Part shown: positions 53,768 to 64,000 of the stretch, one piece after another
Position numbering within the stretch: position 1 is the first letter of the stretch
Layout: every line of letters begins with the position of its first letter
Source: Zea mays
Lineage: Eukaryota > Streptophyta > Magnoliopsida > Poales > Poaceae
Direction of reading: 5' to 3'
Assembly: GCF_902167145.1 (NCBI RefSeq)
Contig: NC_050097.1
Coordinates: forward strand, 144,299,982-144,363,981
DNA length: 64,000 nucleotides
Translations under genes and position numbers: made by a program
The notes under the pieces: generated by a model
Database searches by the model: none
Told to the model about the DNA's origin: nothing
Seen by the model: the letters and a program-made list of their open reading frames with translations, nothing else

Positions 53768-54440
53768 GACGCCACCTCGCCGCCTCCACGCGCCCTTTGC
53801 CTCTCCCCCCATGCCGCGCTGCCTCCCAGCCTGTGTCGTGGCCTCCCCGACAGCCCACGCCCAGCCCCGCTCTGCCGCTACCCCACGCCGCCTCCCAGCC
53901 CACGCCGCCGCCTCACCGCCTCGACTCGTCGTCCCGTGTCATCGCTGCTCAGCCTCCGGTCCCGCGTCGTCGTCGCCGCTCCCACGCTCCTCCGCACCAC
54001 CGCGACATAGGTAAGTATTTAGTTAGGAATTTTAGTTATTGAATTAGTATTTTTGTTAGGTATATTAGTTAGGTATCTTTGTTAAGTACCAAATTGCTAG
54101 TGACCATTTTAGTTTGCTAATTAGTTTGAAAATGTGGTATGTAGCTAATATAGTTTTGTTGATGTGTAATTAGTTGTTGGTTGAATGTGATTATCATGAA
54201 TATGAATGTGACAAATGAGAATTTGATCGAATGTGATAAACGTGAATGTGATTTAGTTGATGAACGCCGTTAGATGATGAATGTGTTGCATGTGATAAAT
54301 GTGAGTTGAATTTGCAGATTTTAGTAACCTCCCCGTGCAAGGAGGTGTTGTCCAAAATTTATACTTAGTGCTATGTTTTTTTTGTAGAGAGGAGATCGTT
54401 CAACTCCACGGCCAGCCTTGCCTTACTGCAACACTTCATT
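53768..54440 (+). promoter_or_regulatory. MULE leader: C-rich exon, intron, conserved hairpin exon
   Basis: A C-rich stretch ends CGACATAG|GTAAGTA (donor at 54009). An AT-rich intron follows to GAATTTGCAG at 54316. The next segment reads ATTTTAGTAACCTCCCCGTG then CAAGGAGGTG (54317-54346), the same leader motif as in the CACTA at 27211-27257. A further small exon after TTTTTTTTGTAG (54388) ends CATTAG|GTATAACC at 54441. Exon limits are read from splice signals only. Confidence 0.5.
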
Positions 54441-54692
54441 AGGTATAACCTCTTTTTCCTGGATATCTAGTATTTAATTATTGTTATTAATTCATTATTA
54501 ATTCATTATTAATTAATAATTATTTAGTAGTTAGTTATTTTAAGTAATTCAATATTAGTTATTAGTTGGGTAGTATTTAGTTATTAGTTAGTACTTCATT
54601 ATTAGTTAGTAACTAGTTAATTATTAGTGGGTGGTGGTTAGACAATAACCATCCATAATAGTCATTGAATGTTTAATTCGTGTTTCAAATAG
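54441..54692 (+). other. AT-rich probable intron
   Basis: Repeated TAATTATTTAGTTATTAGTTAG-like sequence lies between a donor (GTATAACC) and GTTTCAAATAG just before the ATG at 54693. Nothing else is seen. Confidence 0.4.
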
Positions 54693-56221
54693 ATGAATAA
54701 TTTTTTGAGCATGTATCATGGAGGCAATGTAGAAGAAGATCCGTATGGAAGTGCTAAGTTCATTGACATGCGACACGTGCCCGTGGTATTCGTTGGTAGA
54801 CCCTTCTTGAGTGAGTTGTTTACAAAGGCTAAACAAAAGCTAGGTTACCATGAAGATGACGACATCGTGGTTGATGGAGTGCTTAACATTGGTCATCCAC
54901 TAACGTCATAAGACATGTCATCCCAATTGATTCTCAACTGTAGTGGGAGAATTATGTTATTTCGGCTATGAAGACCCACTTGCAAGTTATGGAGGTTGTG
55001 GTGCGGTGGGTTGTAGTAGACCGTACCCCTAAAGACTATGATCGTGTTATGCATGACGTGCCAAGTGTGTCTGATGCTCAATCTGGCCCCAATTTGATCC
55101 CATTAAGTCAGCCAGGAGATGATTGTGGGACTCATGACCTGCAGACAACTTCTCCTGTGGGTATCCCTTTGGAACAGACCACTTGCAGTAAGTTTCATTG
55201 GGATCACATGTTCATTTTGGAGCATGAGCACTTTGCTCATTTCATTGCCATGAATTTATTCTTGTACATCGGTGCATGTTGCAGGAGAGACCCCTGCTCT
55301 TGTGGTTCATTCTACGACCGTGGCACATGGTTGATTCGGAGATGGATTTATTGCCTCCAATAGTCCTGAATTTAGGAATTAAGAGGCGTCTTATGCCTTT
55401 GTTATGGTCGTTGATTCAAATGATGACCGTCCAGTTGGTGAACTCACAAAGAGTGATATTGAGATGTTGCAACGTGTTATTCTAGACCACCGGAATTCAA
55501 TAGTGCATGAGTTCATCGATCTTAATCTTTCTCATGAGGCAAATACAGAAGGAAGGGAGCTCTAGATTCTCTTGAGGTCAGTCCTAGCATGATGATTGAA
55601 AAGTGTCGGGTTTTCAAGGACCTGATTGCCTTGAAGTGGTGGTTGCAGCATTATGTCGTCTTACGTAAGAGGTCGTATAGAGTGCTTCATTCATACAAGA
55701 AGCGTCGTTACATGGTTGTATGCGATAAGGATAAGTGTGCATGGAGGGTCTGTGCTAGGATACAGAAGATCACCGCAAAGTGGAAGATAACAAAAGTTAT
55801 GGGGCCACACACCTGTGCCGAACATGAGTTAACGATGAAGCATCGCCAATTGACCTCTATCCTCATTGGGAAGCAGCTTATGGGAATACTATAGTCGAAA
55901 CCAAATATGAAGGTTAGGATAACCATGAGGATTGTGGAGAATGTGTATGATGGATATAAGATAACATATGGTAAAGCTTGGAGGGCTAAGCAGTGTGTGT
56001 GGAAGATGATATATGCGGACTAGTGATCTGCATGTTCTTCTCAATGCAATGAAGGCGGTTAATCTAGACATGCATTATGGGTACATCCCTAAACAAAATG
56101 CATGGATTAATGGGAGATAGATATTCTTCCGTGCGTTCTGGTGCTTTCCCCAGTGTGTGGATGCCTTCAGGCACTATCGTTCTGTCTTCTCCATTGACGA
56201 CACATTTCTTCTTGGCAAGTA
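54693..56221 (+). pseudogene. MULE transposase (MuDR type), decayed and cut
   Basis: ATG 54693 starts MNNFLSMYHGGNVEEDPYG, with VVFVGRPFLSELF and a frameshift near 54905. A linker follows with several stops. The MuDR DNA-binding region comes next (55589-55890: VFKDLIALKWWLQHYVVLRK, VVCDKDKCAWRVCA, then KWKITKVMGPHTCAEHE). Its conserved Cys-x-W-x-x-x-x-x and PHTC pattern identify the family. Then come QLTSILIGKQLMG, stops, and finally FRHYRSVFSIDDTFLLGK, the start of the MULE DDE core (S-I-D-x-T-x-L-x-G-K-Y). The chromovirus inserted directly after this. No single frame spans the gene. Confidence 0.75.
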
Positions 56222-59200
56222 TGTCACACCCGGCTTTAAGGAACAAAGCCAGGTGCATCTCATACATGCGCCAAGAAGACAACATATATAATAACAGAGT
56301 GTATAGAGATAAATGTCATAAAACATCAGAGTATTTATTACATAGCGGAAGACTTATTACAAAATAAAAGAATAAACATAAAACGAACTAAGGATCGTCG
56401 GCGCCAATGTCAACTGAGAAACGCCACCTAGATCAGATCATACTCCTCGCCTTGTGGCTCCTCCTGAACCACCTGCTCTTCTCCTGTGGGGGGTGTGAGA
56501 CAGCAAGGGTGAGCTCACACATGATCATAGCTCAACAAGTTGTGGGGAACCAGTGGACATGAACTCACAAAGGTGGGAGGTCATGTGATGTGTAAGGCTA
56601 ATCAATGACAGGGGTTAAAGCTGAGCATTACTTTTAAGTAGTTGGTCAAAATTTTATTAGCAGTTACTAAGTGTAAGTAAATACCAAACCTTAAATAAAG
56701 TAATTGAACAAATTAATAATAAACCCATGCAATGCAAATGACAAGATTGAATTTAAGTTCCATAATTTAAACATCAGAGAGTCCTGAGCTGCTCATGACC
56801 GTGAGCTCGGCTAGTATACCAGTTTTACACTCTGCAGAGGTTGTACCCTTTACCCACAAGTCATGTTACCCATCTGCCAAGGGGTCGAGACTCCCATACA
56901 CCTCTACCTAGGAGGCGAGGCAGGGTCACACTACGAGGCCTTTACAAAGTTCCACTAGCTTCCGAAAACCCGCTACAGTTTATGGGAAGAGCACTTGCAA
57001 GAATCCCCCGTCTGACCGCCATCGCAGCTAAATCAACCCGAGAACCTCCTTGCATGCAACTCCCCTACTGCCCTTGCCCCTTTCGGGTAAGGTAGTCTTC
57101 CACTAGCTTTCCTAAATAGTCAGTCAAGGGCGTCCCATTAAACCCTTGTGGTGGCACGTGTTTCTCAAGTTAAGCTCTATGTTCCAATTAACATTAATGA
57201 ACTTGACATGAACATAAATAGAATAACAAAAATAATTGGAACATAGATATAATAAATGATTATCCCAAAACCATGTAAAGCAATAGCAAACTACCCAAGT
57301 GATTCAGGGGTAAACAAGGTAATGAGATAAACAATCTAGGATGACCTATTGGGTCCCATCAAAATTAACCTATGCATGAATAAGTGATATTAAAGAATAT
57401 TATTGGGTAAAAAGTGGTCAAGGGCACAACTTGCCTTCAATGAGCTCCTGCTCAGCTACTTCAACCTGTTGCTCACCAGGATCCTCGGTCACGTGTTCTT
57501 CTACTCGCCACAATACAAACAAGCACAATGCATATAGAGAAAATTAACATCACACCAAACATGTAAACAAACTGTACAGTAATAATATAAACATTAAAAT
57601 AAAATCCTAGGAACAGGAATCATAATTTTTGGAGTTATAGATTTTAAGATATAAATTTCCAAAGGTTTTATGTGTTTTAAATAGGATTAAGTGAAGAATT
57701 AATTTTCTTACTATTTTCATGACAAAACAGAGACTCTAAGTGATAAAGAATAAAATTACCAAATCTTAGAAACTGGAATGGATTAATTTGGACTAAAAAT
57801 GGATTTTCTATGATTTAAACAAGTTCTAGAATTTATTTAACTATAAAAAATCCATTTATAAATAAATTTCTCCGGTTTTATGACATTCTGGACTGGGCTT
57901 CAATTTCTGGAAAGTCCAGGGGTCTCGGAGAAACTTTTCCAAGACACAGCGCACAACACTAGTGGATGGCGGGTTGGTTATATAAAAACAGAGGGGTCAA
58001 AATGCAAAACTGCGCCCGCGAAGGGGTATAGCGCGCACCCGACCGCCCGATCACAACCCTACGGCTCAGATTAGAAGCCACCCTTCCACGAACCGGTAAT
58101 CAACAGCGATCGGAGGATTTAGATCCGACGGCCCAACTACCCCCATACCGCTTGACGTCACAGATCTAACCTAGCTGAAGGGGTATCCTATTTCTAATCA
58201 TAGCCGTCCACGCGATGATCAACGGGCACGACCATATCTCCTACCTCCGACTGAACTCCGGTGACGGCGCAGAGTGCCGCAGCGAGCCACCATGGCCGGA
58301 ATGTCCACGGCGCTCCATGGTACACAATCGTTAGATATACCAGGCGCGAAATGAAATTGAGAAGAAGGCGAACATGGAGAGCTGGTCATTACCCTAAGTC
58401 TGGCGTTGCCTTGGTCAGTCCACGGCGTACCATGAATGCGCGACAGCGGAGATAAATTGGACGCGCTCCGGTCACCCTCCTGCTCCGCTATCGCCACCAA
58501 TGCGAACCGGAAACACGGGCAAAGCCGCCTGGCCGCGCGCAAGGCTCCAATTTGACGCCGAGCACAACGGACGACGGTGGCACATAGATTCGGTGCAGCG
58601 ACGAATTACAGCTCTCACGGCTCACGGCGATGGCGCTCAACGAGGTAGGGGAAAGGCGGAATAGTGGAGGGGCGAACGAGTCCACGCCACATTGCCTTTA
58701 TACACGCAGGAACGGTCAACCGAGCTGGGGAGAGGCACGATAATGGCGGCGAGGGAAGCGGCTCGGTGGTTGCAGCGTAAGAGATACAGCGCTGACAAAC
58801 CAGGACAACGCGACAGCGAGCTGAGTTGAGAGGGGGCGCGAGTGTGTGGCTGGATGGTGGACCCAAAGTGTCAGCGTTGATCTGGCTGGGCTGCGCAGAG
58901 GATATCCCTTAGTGGGCCAAAAGTAGGTATTCCAGCCCAATATCCGTTTTTTTCCTTTTCTTTTTTTGAATTCAAACTTGAATTTGGATTTGGTTATGAG
59001 TTCCTCCCTTGAGTTAATTACACAATTTCAAACTCTAGTTTTGGAACAATATATTTTTATTTACTTATTTTTCTCCTCATAATATTCATTTCTTCTCTTT
59101 TCTAAATTCTAGAATTCCTTTTAGATCTCAAATTCCACTCTAGTTTTAACTTATTCATTTTTATATTGTTTTTACATTGTCACAAGTAATGCACACACAA

Positions 59201-59368
59201 TAAAAGCCCAGCATGATGCATGTGTCATTTTGGGTGTCTTTGTTATTTATTTATTTGTTTAAGTGAGATGTTCACATGTGATGGTAAAATAGAAGTAACA
59301 CAGACATATAGATAAGGGAAATCAAATAATTTCCACTTTTTATATCTCCTTACAAACTGGGTATTACA
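56222..59368 (-). repeat. Chromovirus 3' LTR (3147 bp)
   Basis: On the plus strand it starts TGTCACACCCGGC and ends GGGTATTACA. The first 260 bp match 62974-63247 almost exactly. It contains no gene; GC-rich frames near 58220-58900 are short and unrecognisable. Confidence 0.88.
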
Positions 59369-59369
59369 A

Positions 59370-59386
59370 ATCCTACCCCCCTTAAA
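59370..59386 (-). other. Chromovirus polypurine tract
   Basis: On the minus strand, TTAAGGGGGGTAGGATT lies directly before the LTR start TGTAATACCC. Confidence 0.75.
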
Positions 59387-59406
59387 AATAATCTCGTCCT
59401 CGAGAT

Positions 59407-62298
59407 TTAAGAAGATATAGGGAAAAGATGGGGAAAATCGATGCGAAGCTCTTCTTCTCTTTCCCATGTTGCTTCATCTTTGCCATGGTGACTCCATTGC
59501 ACTTTGCACATCTTTATCACCTTATTTCTTGTAACTCTAGTCAAAGTGTCAAGAATCTTGATTGGATACTCCGTGTAAGTCAAATCACCCTAAACACTGA
59601 GCTCTTCCATCGATAACTGTTCCTCAGGGACACAGAGACACTTCTTCAGTTGAGATACGTGGAACACATTATGCACATCCGATAGACTATTAGGTAACTC
59701 GAGTTGGTATGCCATCTCCCCAACTCGCCTAAAGATCAAGAATGGTCCAATATAACGAGGGGACAATTTGCCCTTAACTTTGAATCTCCTCATTCCACGA
59801 AGTGGTGACACCTTGAGGTACACATAATCTCCTTCTTCAAATTCCAGTGGTCTCCTTCTATTATCAGCATAGCTCTTTTGTCTGGTTTGACCTACCCTCA
59901 AATTCTCTCGAATTATACGGACTTGTTCTTCTGCTTCTTGAATCAATTCAGGCCCAAAGAACTGCCTTTCTCCAGTCAAATCCCAATATAGAGGAGTCCT
60001 GCATTTCCTGCCATATAGAGCCTCAAAAGGTGATATTTTCAGGCTGGCCTAATAGCTATTGTTATATGAGAACTCAGCATAAGGTAAACTTTTATCCCAA
60101 CTTCCTCCATGCTGAAGGGCACAAGCTCTCAACATATCTTCCAATACTTGATTAGTCCTTTCAGTCTGTCCATCAGTCTAAGGGTGATAAGCCATGCTAA
60201 AATTCAACTTTGTACTCATATTCTCATGAAAGCTTCTCCAAAATCTTGAGGTAAACTGCGAACCTCGATCAGACACGATCTTCTTTGGTACTCCGTGTAA
60301 ACACACAATCTGAGCCATATATAACTCTGCTAGCTGAGAACCTTTATAAGTAGTCTTGACAGGAATGAAGTGAGCCACTTTAGTCAATCTATCCACAATC
60401 ACCCATATAGCATCATATCCTTTTTGGGTGCGGGGCAATCCTGTAATAAAATCCATACCAATGTCTTCCCACTTCCACTCGGGTATCTTCAGTGGGTGCA
60501 GTAGTCCAGCTAGCCTCTGGTGTTCAGCCTTAACTCTTTGACATACATCGCACATAGCCACATGTGCAGCCACCTCTCTCTTCAATCCAGACCACCAATA
60601 TTTCCGCTTCAAATCCTGATACATCTTGGTACTACCAGGATGAATAGAATAATTCGAGTCATGGGCCTCCTTTAAAATAGTCTCACGAAGGCTTTCAATA
60701 TCAGGAACACATATCCTGTCCTTGAACCATATGGTGCCTTGCTCATCTTCTGTAAATTCCGGAACTCGACCTTCAGTAATCAGATCCCTAATCTCTTGTA
60801 TTTTCGCATCACCAATTTGTCCTTTGCGGATCTCTTGCTCCAAAGTAGGTTCCACATCAATAGTAACTCCTTCAGTGTGAGCAACTATCCCCAGGTTAAG
60901 TCTCCTGAAATCCTCAACAATCTCATCGGGTAGTTGGGCAACAATAGCTGAGTGAACATGCTCCTTTCGACTCAAGGCATCTGCAACCAAATTTGCCTTG
61001 CCCGGGTGATAGTGAATCTCCAAATCATAATCCTTAATAAGCTCCAACCAACGGCGTTGCCTAAGGTTGAGATCCTTCTGAGTGAATATATACTTCAAAC
61101 TCTTATGATTCGTGTATACTTGACACATGGTCCCCATGATATAATGTCTCCAAATCTTAAGCGTGTGCACAACGGCTGCCAATTCCAAGTCATGAGTGGG
61201 GTAGTTCAATTCATGTTTCCGTAACTGATGAGAAGCATAGGTGATCACATGTCCTTGCATGAGCACACATCCTAAGCCTTGGCCACAAGCATCACAATAA
61301 ATATCAAATCCTTTCTGTAGGTCTGGCATAACCAATACTGGTGGCGACATCAATCTTTTCTTCAATTGATCAAAGCTGTCTTGGCACTTCTCGTCCCACT
61401 TAAATTCTCTTCCTTTCTCCAAAAGCGAAGTGATAGACTTAGCAATCCTAGAAAATCCTTCAATAAATCTCCTGCAAGTCCCAAGAAACTCTGAATCTCC
61501 GTAACGGTAGTGGGTATGCTCCACTCCATTATCTCCTTAACTTTAGCAGGATCCACTAAAATTCCTCCATTAGATATGATATGACCAATAAATGGCACCT
61601 CGCCAATCCAAAACTCGCATTTGCTAAACTTGGCGTAGAGTTGATTATCTCGTAGCTTCTGTAGCACCAATCTCAGATGTTCCTCATGATCACTATCACT
61701 CTTGGAATAAATAAGAATATCGTCGATGAAAACCACGACGAATCTGTCCAGATCATGAACACCTTATTCTTTAGATCCATAAAATAGGCTGGTGCATTAG
61801 TTAGTCCAAATGACATAACGGTGAACTCATATAAATCATATCGGGTCGAGAAATCCGTCTTGGGAATATCCAGTGGCCTAATCTTCATTTGATGGTAACC
61901 CGATCGGAGATCAATCTTCAAGAATTCCCTTGCACCTCTCATATGAATAAATCCTTAATGCGGGGTAATGGATACTTGTGCTTCACAATGACATCATTAA
62001 GGGTCCTATAATCCACGCACATCCTTTGTGATCCTTCTTTCTTCTGTACAAATAGAACCGGCGCTCCACAAGGTGAAGAATTCGAATGAATGTACCCAGC
62101 CTCTTGTAACTCTGTTAACTGCTTCTTAAGTTCCTTTAGTTCATCTAAGGACATCCTATATGGCCGTTTAGAAATAGGATCAGTCCCAGGTAAGAGAGCA
62201 GTGACCAACTCAACTTCCCTATATGGTGGCATTCCTAATAACTCCTCTAGAAAGACATCCGAAAAATCCCTAACTGCACGGATGTTGTCACCCACCAA
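59407..62298 (-). pseudogene. Chromovirus pol: reverse transcriptase, RNase H, integrase, chromodomain (broken)
   Basis: Read from 62298 down. Reverse transcriptase: [66 protein letters not shown], then [15 protein letters not shown] (the catalytic F-x-D-D, 61736). Frameshifts occur near 61940, 61750 and 61450. RNase H follows: FDIYCDACGQGLGCVLMQ and ADALSRKEH. Integrase: HPGSTKMYQDLKRKYWW, CDVCQRVKAEHQ, GMDFITGLPRTQKGYDAIWV, VSDRGSQFTSRFW. TAG at 60178 (after MAYHP) and a second TAG near 60051 stand where CAG would be expected. The end holds GDYVYLKVSPLRG and a chromodomain (VQWSHHGKDEATWEREEEL) ending at TAA 59407. Confidence 0.88.
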
Positions 62299-62958
62299 CT
62301 TCTCATCTACTAAGAATGTCGCTAGTCTGATGGTGGTAGTTACTGCAACTTCAACTTCAAATCTTTGTCCTTTGGAACTGTTGAGTTCTACGGTTCCGTT
62401 AGCACAGTGTATATACTGACTTTGCCTTTCTTAACCATGAAATACGAAGGATCACGTCTATAGTGCTCTCTTCTAACACTATAGGGGTAGCCCATCTGGG
62501 TTAGAAACATAGGGTAAGAAAGAAAGAATTGTAGACAAGGCGAGTAATTACGAGGAATGTTACTGCGGGGATTTATTAGCTAAGTAGATTAGTGTGTTAT
62601 CCACTAAAGCTAATACATTACCTTATGGTGGTACATGCTAAGATGTCCATATATAATATATCAATCAATCAAAGAAGCAAATCAGACATTTAACATCAGA
62701 ACAATCAAACAACATTTTTAAAGAAAATAGTTTTAAATTTTGTCTTGGGTTCCCTATCTCTTAAAAAGATCATAGTGGTAGGATTCCAAGGTGTGAAATC
62801 CATCTTGTCTTAGAGTAGAAAAGATAAGAATGATCAGAGTAGAATAGCAAAAGGTGAGACAAGATCAAGATGAGATGAGTATAGAATGAGTCAGAGTAAG
62901 GTAAGTAGGAAAGGGTCTGTCCATTTCTATCTAGGTTTCGTCCTACAGTCAACATTTC
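62299..62958 (-). other. Remnant between pol and primer site; gag and protease deleted
   Basis: A short stretch upstream of the reverse transcriptase still reads as the end of the protease region ([18 protein letters not shown]). The rest is AT-rich and non-coding up to the primer site. About 2 kb of normal gag-protease sequence is absent. Confidence 0.6.
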
Positions 62959-62971
62959 CTCTGATACCACT
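62959..62971 (-). other. Chromovirus primer binding site
   Basis: On the minus strand, AGTGGTATCAGAGG follows the LTR end GGTGTGAGA. It is the initiator tRNA-Met type. Confidence 0.8.
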
Positions 62972-62973
62972 TC

Positions 62974-63247
62974 TCTCACACCCGGCTTTAAGGAACAAAG
63001 CCAGGTGCATCTCATACATGCGCCAAGAAGACAACATATATAATAACAGAGTGTATAGTGATAAATGTCATAAAACATCAGAGTATTTATTACATAGCGG
63101 AAGACTTATTACAAAATAAAAGAATAAACATAAAACGAACTAAGGATCGTCGGCGCCAATGTCAACTGAGAAACGCCACCTAGATCAGATCATACTCCTC
63201 GCCTTGTGGCTCCTCCTGAACCACCTGCTCTTCTCCTGTGGGGGGTG
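62974..63247 (-). repeat. Chromovirus 5' LTR, cut by insertion
   Basis: It matches the left LTR from 56222 on; the visible differences include TCTCACACCC instead of TGTCACACCC at the end and TATAGTG instead of TATAGAG. It stops at GGGGGGTGTG, after which the other LTR continues with AGACAGC but this one enters a copia LTR. Confidence 0.88.
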
Positions 63248-64000
63248 TGTGAGAACACCTAGAGGGGGGTGAATAGGTGATCCTGTGAAACTTAAAACTT
63301 AATCCACAAAAACTTGATTAGGCTTTAGCACAATAATGCCAAGTGGCTTAGAGAGGAGTCTCAACAAAACACAATAACCACAAGAGATCAATCACAGAGA
63401 TGGCACAATGGTTTATCCCGTGGTTCGGCCAAGACCAACGCTTGCCTACTCCACGTTGTGGCATCCCAACGGACGAGGGTTGCAATCAACCCCTCTCAAG
63501 CGGTCCAAAGACCCACTTGAATACCACGGCGTTTTGCTTGCTTTACTATATCCCGTTTGCGAGGAATCTCCACACTTTGGAGTCTCTCGCCCTTACAAAG
63601 ATGTTAACAAAGAAGCACGGAGTAAGGGAGGGATTAGCAACTCACACAAGACACAAAGATCATAGCAAATACGCACACACAAGACCCAGACTTAAGCTCA
63701 AAAGACTAGCACACTAGAACGGAGCTCAAATCACTAGAATGTCGAACAAGTGCGCAAGAATGGAGTGTGAATGATCAAGAGTGCTCAAGGAATGCTTGGT
63801 TTTCTCCTCCATGCGCCTAGGGGTCCCTTTTATAGCCCCAAGGCAGCTAGGAGTCGTTGAGAGCAATCTGGGAAGGCAATTCTTGCCTTCTGTCGCCTGG
63901 CGTACCGGACAGTCCGGTGCACCACCGGACACTCTCCGGTGCTGATTTCCTTCCTTATTTGGCGAAGCCGACCGTTGGCAGCCTTGGAGCCGTTGGCGCA
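63248..64000 (-). mobile_element. Copia-type LTR in reverse orientation, runs off the window
   Basis: It starts TGAGAACACCTAGAGGGGG, the reverse complement of the 3' end of the solo LTR at 16526-17775. The two share GTGAATAGGTGATCCTGT, the CAATCACAGAGA and ACGTTGTGGCATCCCAACG blocks and the TATAAAAGGGACC core promoter. The duplicated target is probably GTGTG (63243-63247). Whether this is a full element or a solo LTR cannot be told. Confidence 0.8.
63828..63834 (-). promoter_or_regulatory. Right-edge LTR TATA box
   Basis: GGGGCTATAAAAGGGACC on the minus strand is identical in sequence to the solo LTR core promoter at 17183-17200. Confidence 0.6.

Larger units (their letters stand above)
52560..56221 (+). 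mobile_element. Mutator-like element (MULE), left part; continues past the gypsy insertion
   Basis: The 5' part (52620-52870) has repeated GGCGCCGACC, GGTGCCGACCCC and ATCTGTGG blocks, seen at ends of grass MULEs. GC-rich leader sequence, spliced leader exons and a decayed MULE transposase gene follow. The transposase is cut at 56221 by the chromovirus, so the rest lies right of 63247 or outside the window. The exact left end is not visible. Confidence 0.6.
56222..63247 (-). mobile_element. Tekay/Del-like chromovirus (gypsy), gag deleted, left TSD AAGTA
   Basis: It lies on the minus strand. The 3' LTR is 56222-59368. Purine tract, chromodomain, integrase, RNase H, reverse transcriptase and primer site follow to 62973. 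The 5' LTR starts at 62974 and is interrupted at 63247 by another element. Only about 3.6 kb lies between the LTRs: gag and protease are missing. The chromodomain at the end of pol and 3.1 kb LTRs place it in the Tekay/Del clade of chromoviruses. AAGTA (56217-56221) is the expected target duplication; its partner is outside the window. Confidence 0.88.

Noticed and set aside
58219..58940. GC-rich frames in the chromovirus LTR
   Set aside because: Short, on both strands and within an LTR; the composition resembles LTR leader sequence.

Overview
This is a plant nuclear window built almost entirely of transposable elements nested in one another. Its composition points to maize (Zea mays) or a close relative: a GC-rich Huck-like gypsy element, Opie/Ji/Giepum-like copia (Sirevirus) LTRs, a Tekay/Del-like chromovirus, and a large CACTA element carrying the TTTGCCGAGTG subterminal motif. 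The species call is inference from the repeat families. No complete, intact host gene is visible, and I see no bacterial features, CRISPR array, rRNA or tRNA.

Layout. 1-6250: non-autonomous LTR element cut by the left window edge, with 3.1 kb LTRs; its one long ORF has a dsRNA-binding-like N-terminal fold, and a small transmembrane ORF lies behind a TATA box. 6251-11466: a decayed chromovirus-type LTR, a 110-bp tandem duplication, a Stowaway MITE and a minus-strand gypsy reverse-transcriptase relic. 11472-20018: gypsy-type element with 700-bp LTRs (TSD GTAGT), a decayed gag and a long antisense gene, which is split by a solo copia LTR (16526-17775, TSD ACTTC). 20732-29557: complete CACTA element (TSD TTT) with TNP2-like and TNPA-like genes on the minus strand and a 517-bp-arm hairpin near its right end. 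29558-31811: low-copy DNA with a LINE-like tail and the last three exons of an unidentified minus-strand gene. 31812-52184: Huck-like gypsy (TSD ATTAT) whose gag is split by a young non-autonomous copia element (33950-40630, TSD CCATC). 52317-52424: an intact exon of a GT31 beta-1,3-galactosyltransferase-like gene. About 52560-56221: Mutator-like element with a small hAT-type insertion (52952-53759), cut inside its transposase by a minus-strand Tekay-like gypsy (56222-63247 and beyond). A further copia LTR inside that gypsy (63248 onward) runs off the right edge.

How the parts relate. Target-site duplications and broken reading frames give insertion orders: Huck before its copia; the 11.5 kb gypsy before its solo LTR; the MULE before the chromovirus, and the chromovirus before the right-edge copia. 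The coding copies are decayed, many of them by TAG/TGA codons one C-to-T change from CAG or CGA, as expected of cytosine-methylated DNA. The observations most worth a second look are the CACTA hairpin, a 5' leader exon shared by the CACTA and the MULE, the dsRBD-like retroelement protein with its neighbouring membrane microprotein, and the phase-matched exons of an unidentified host gene.
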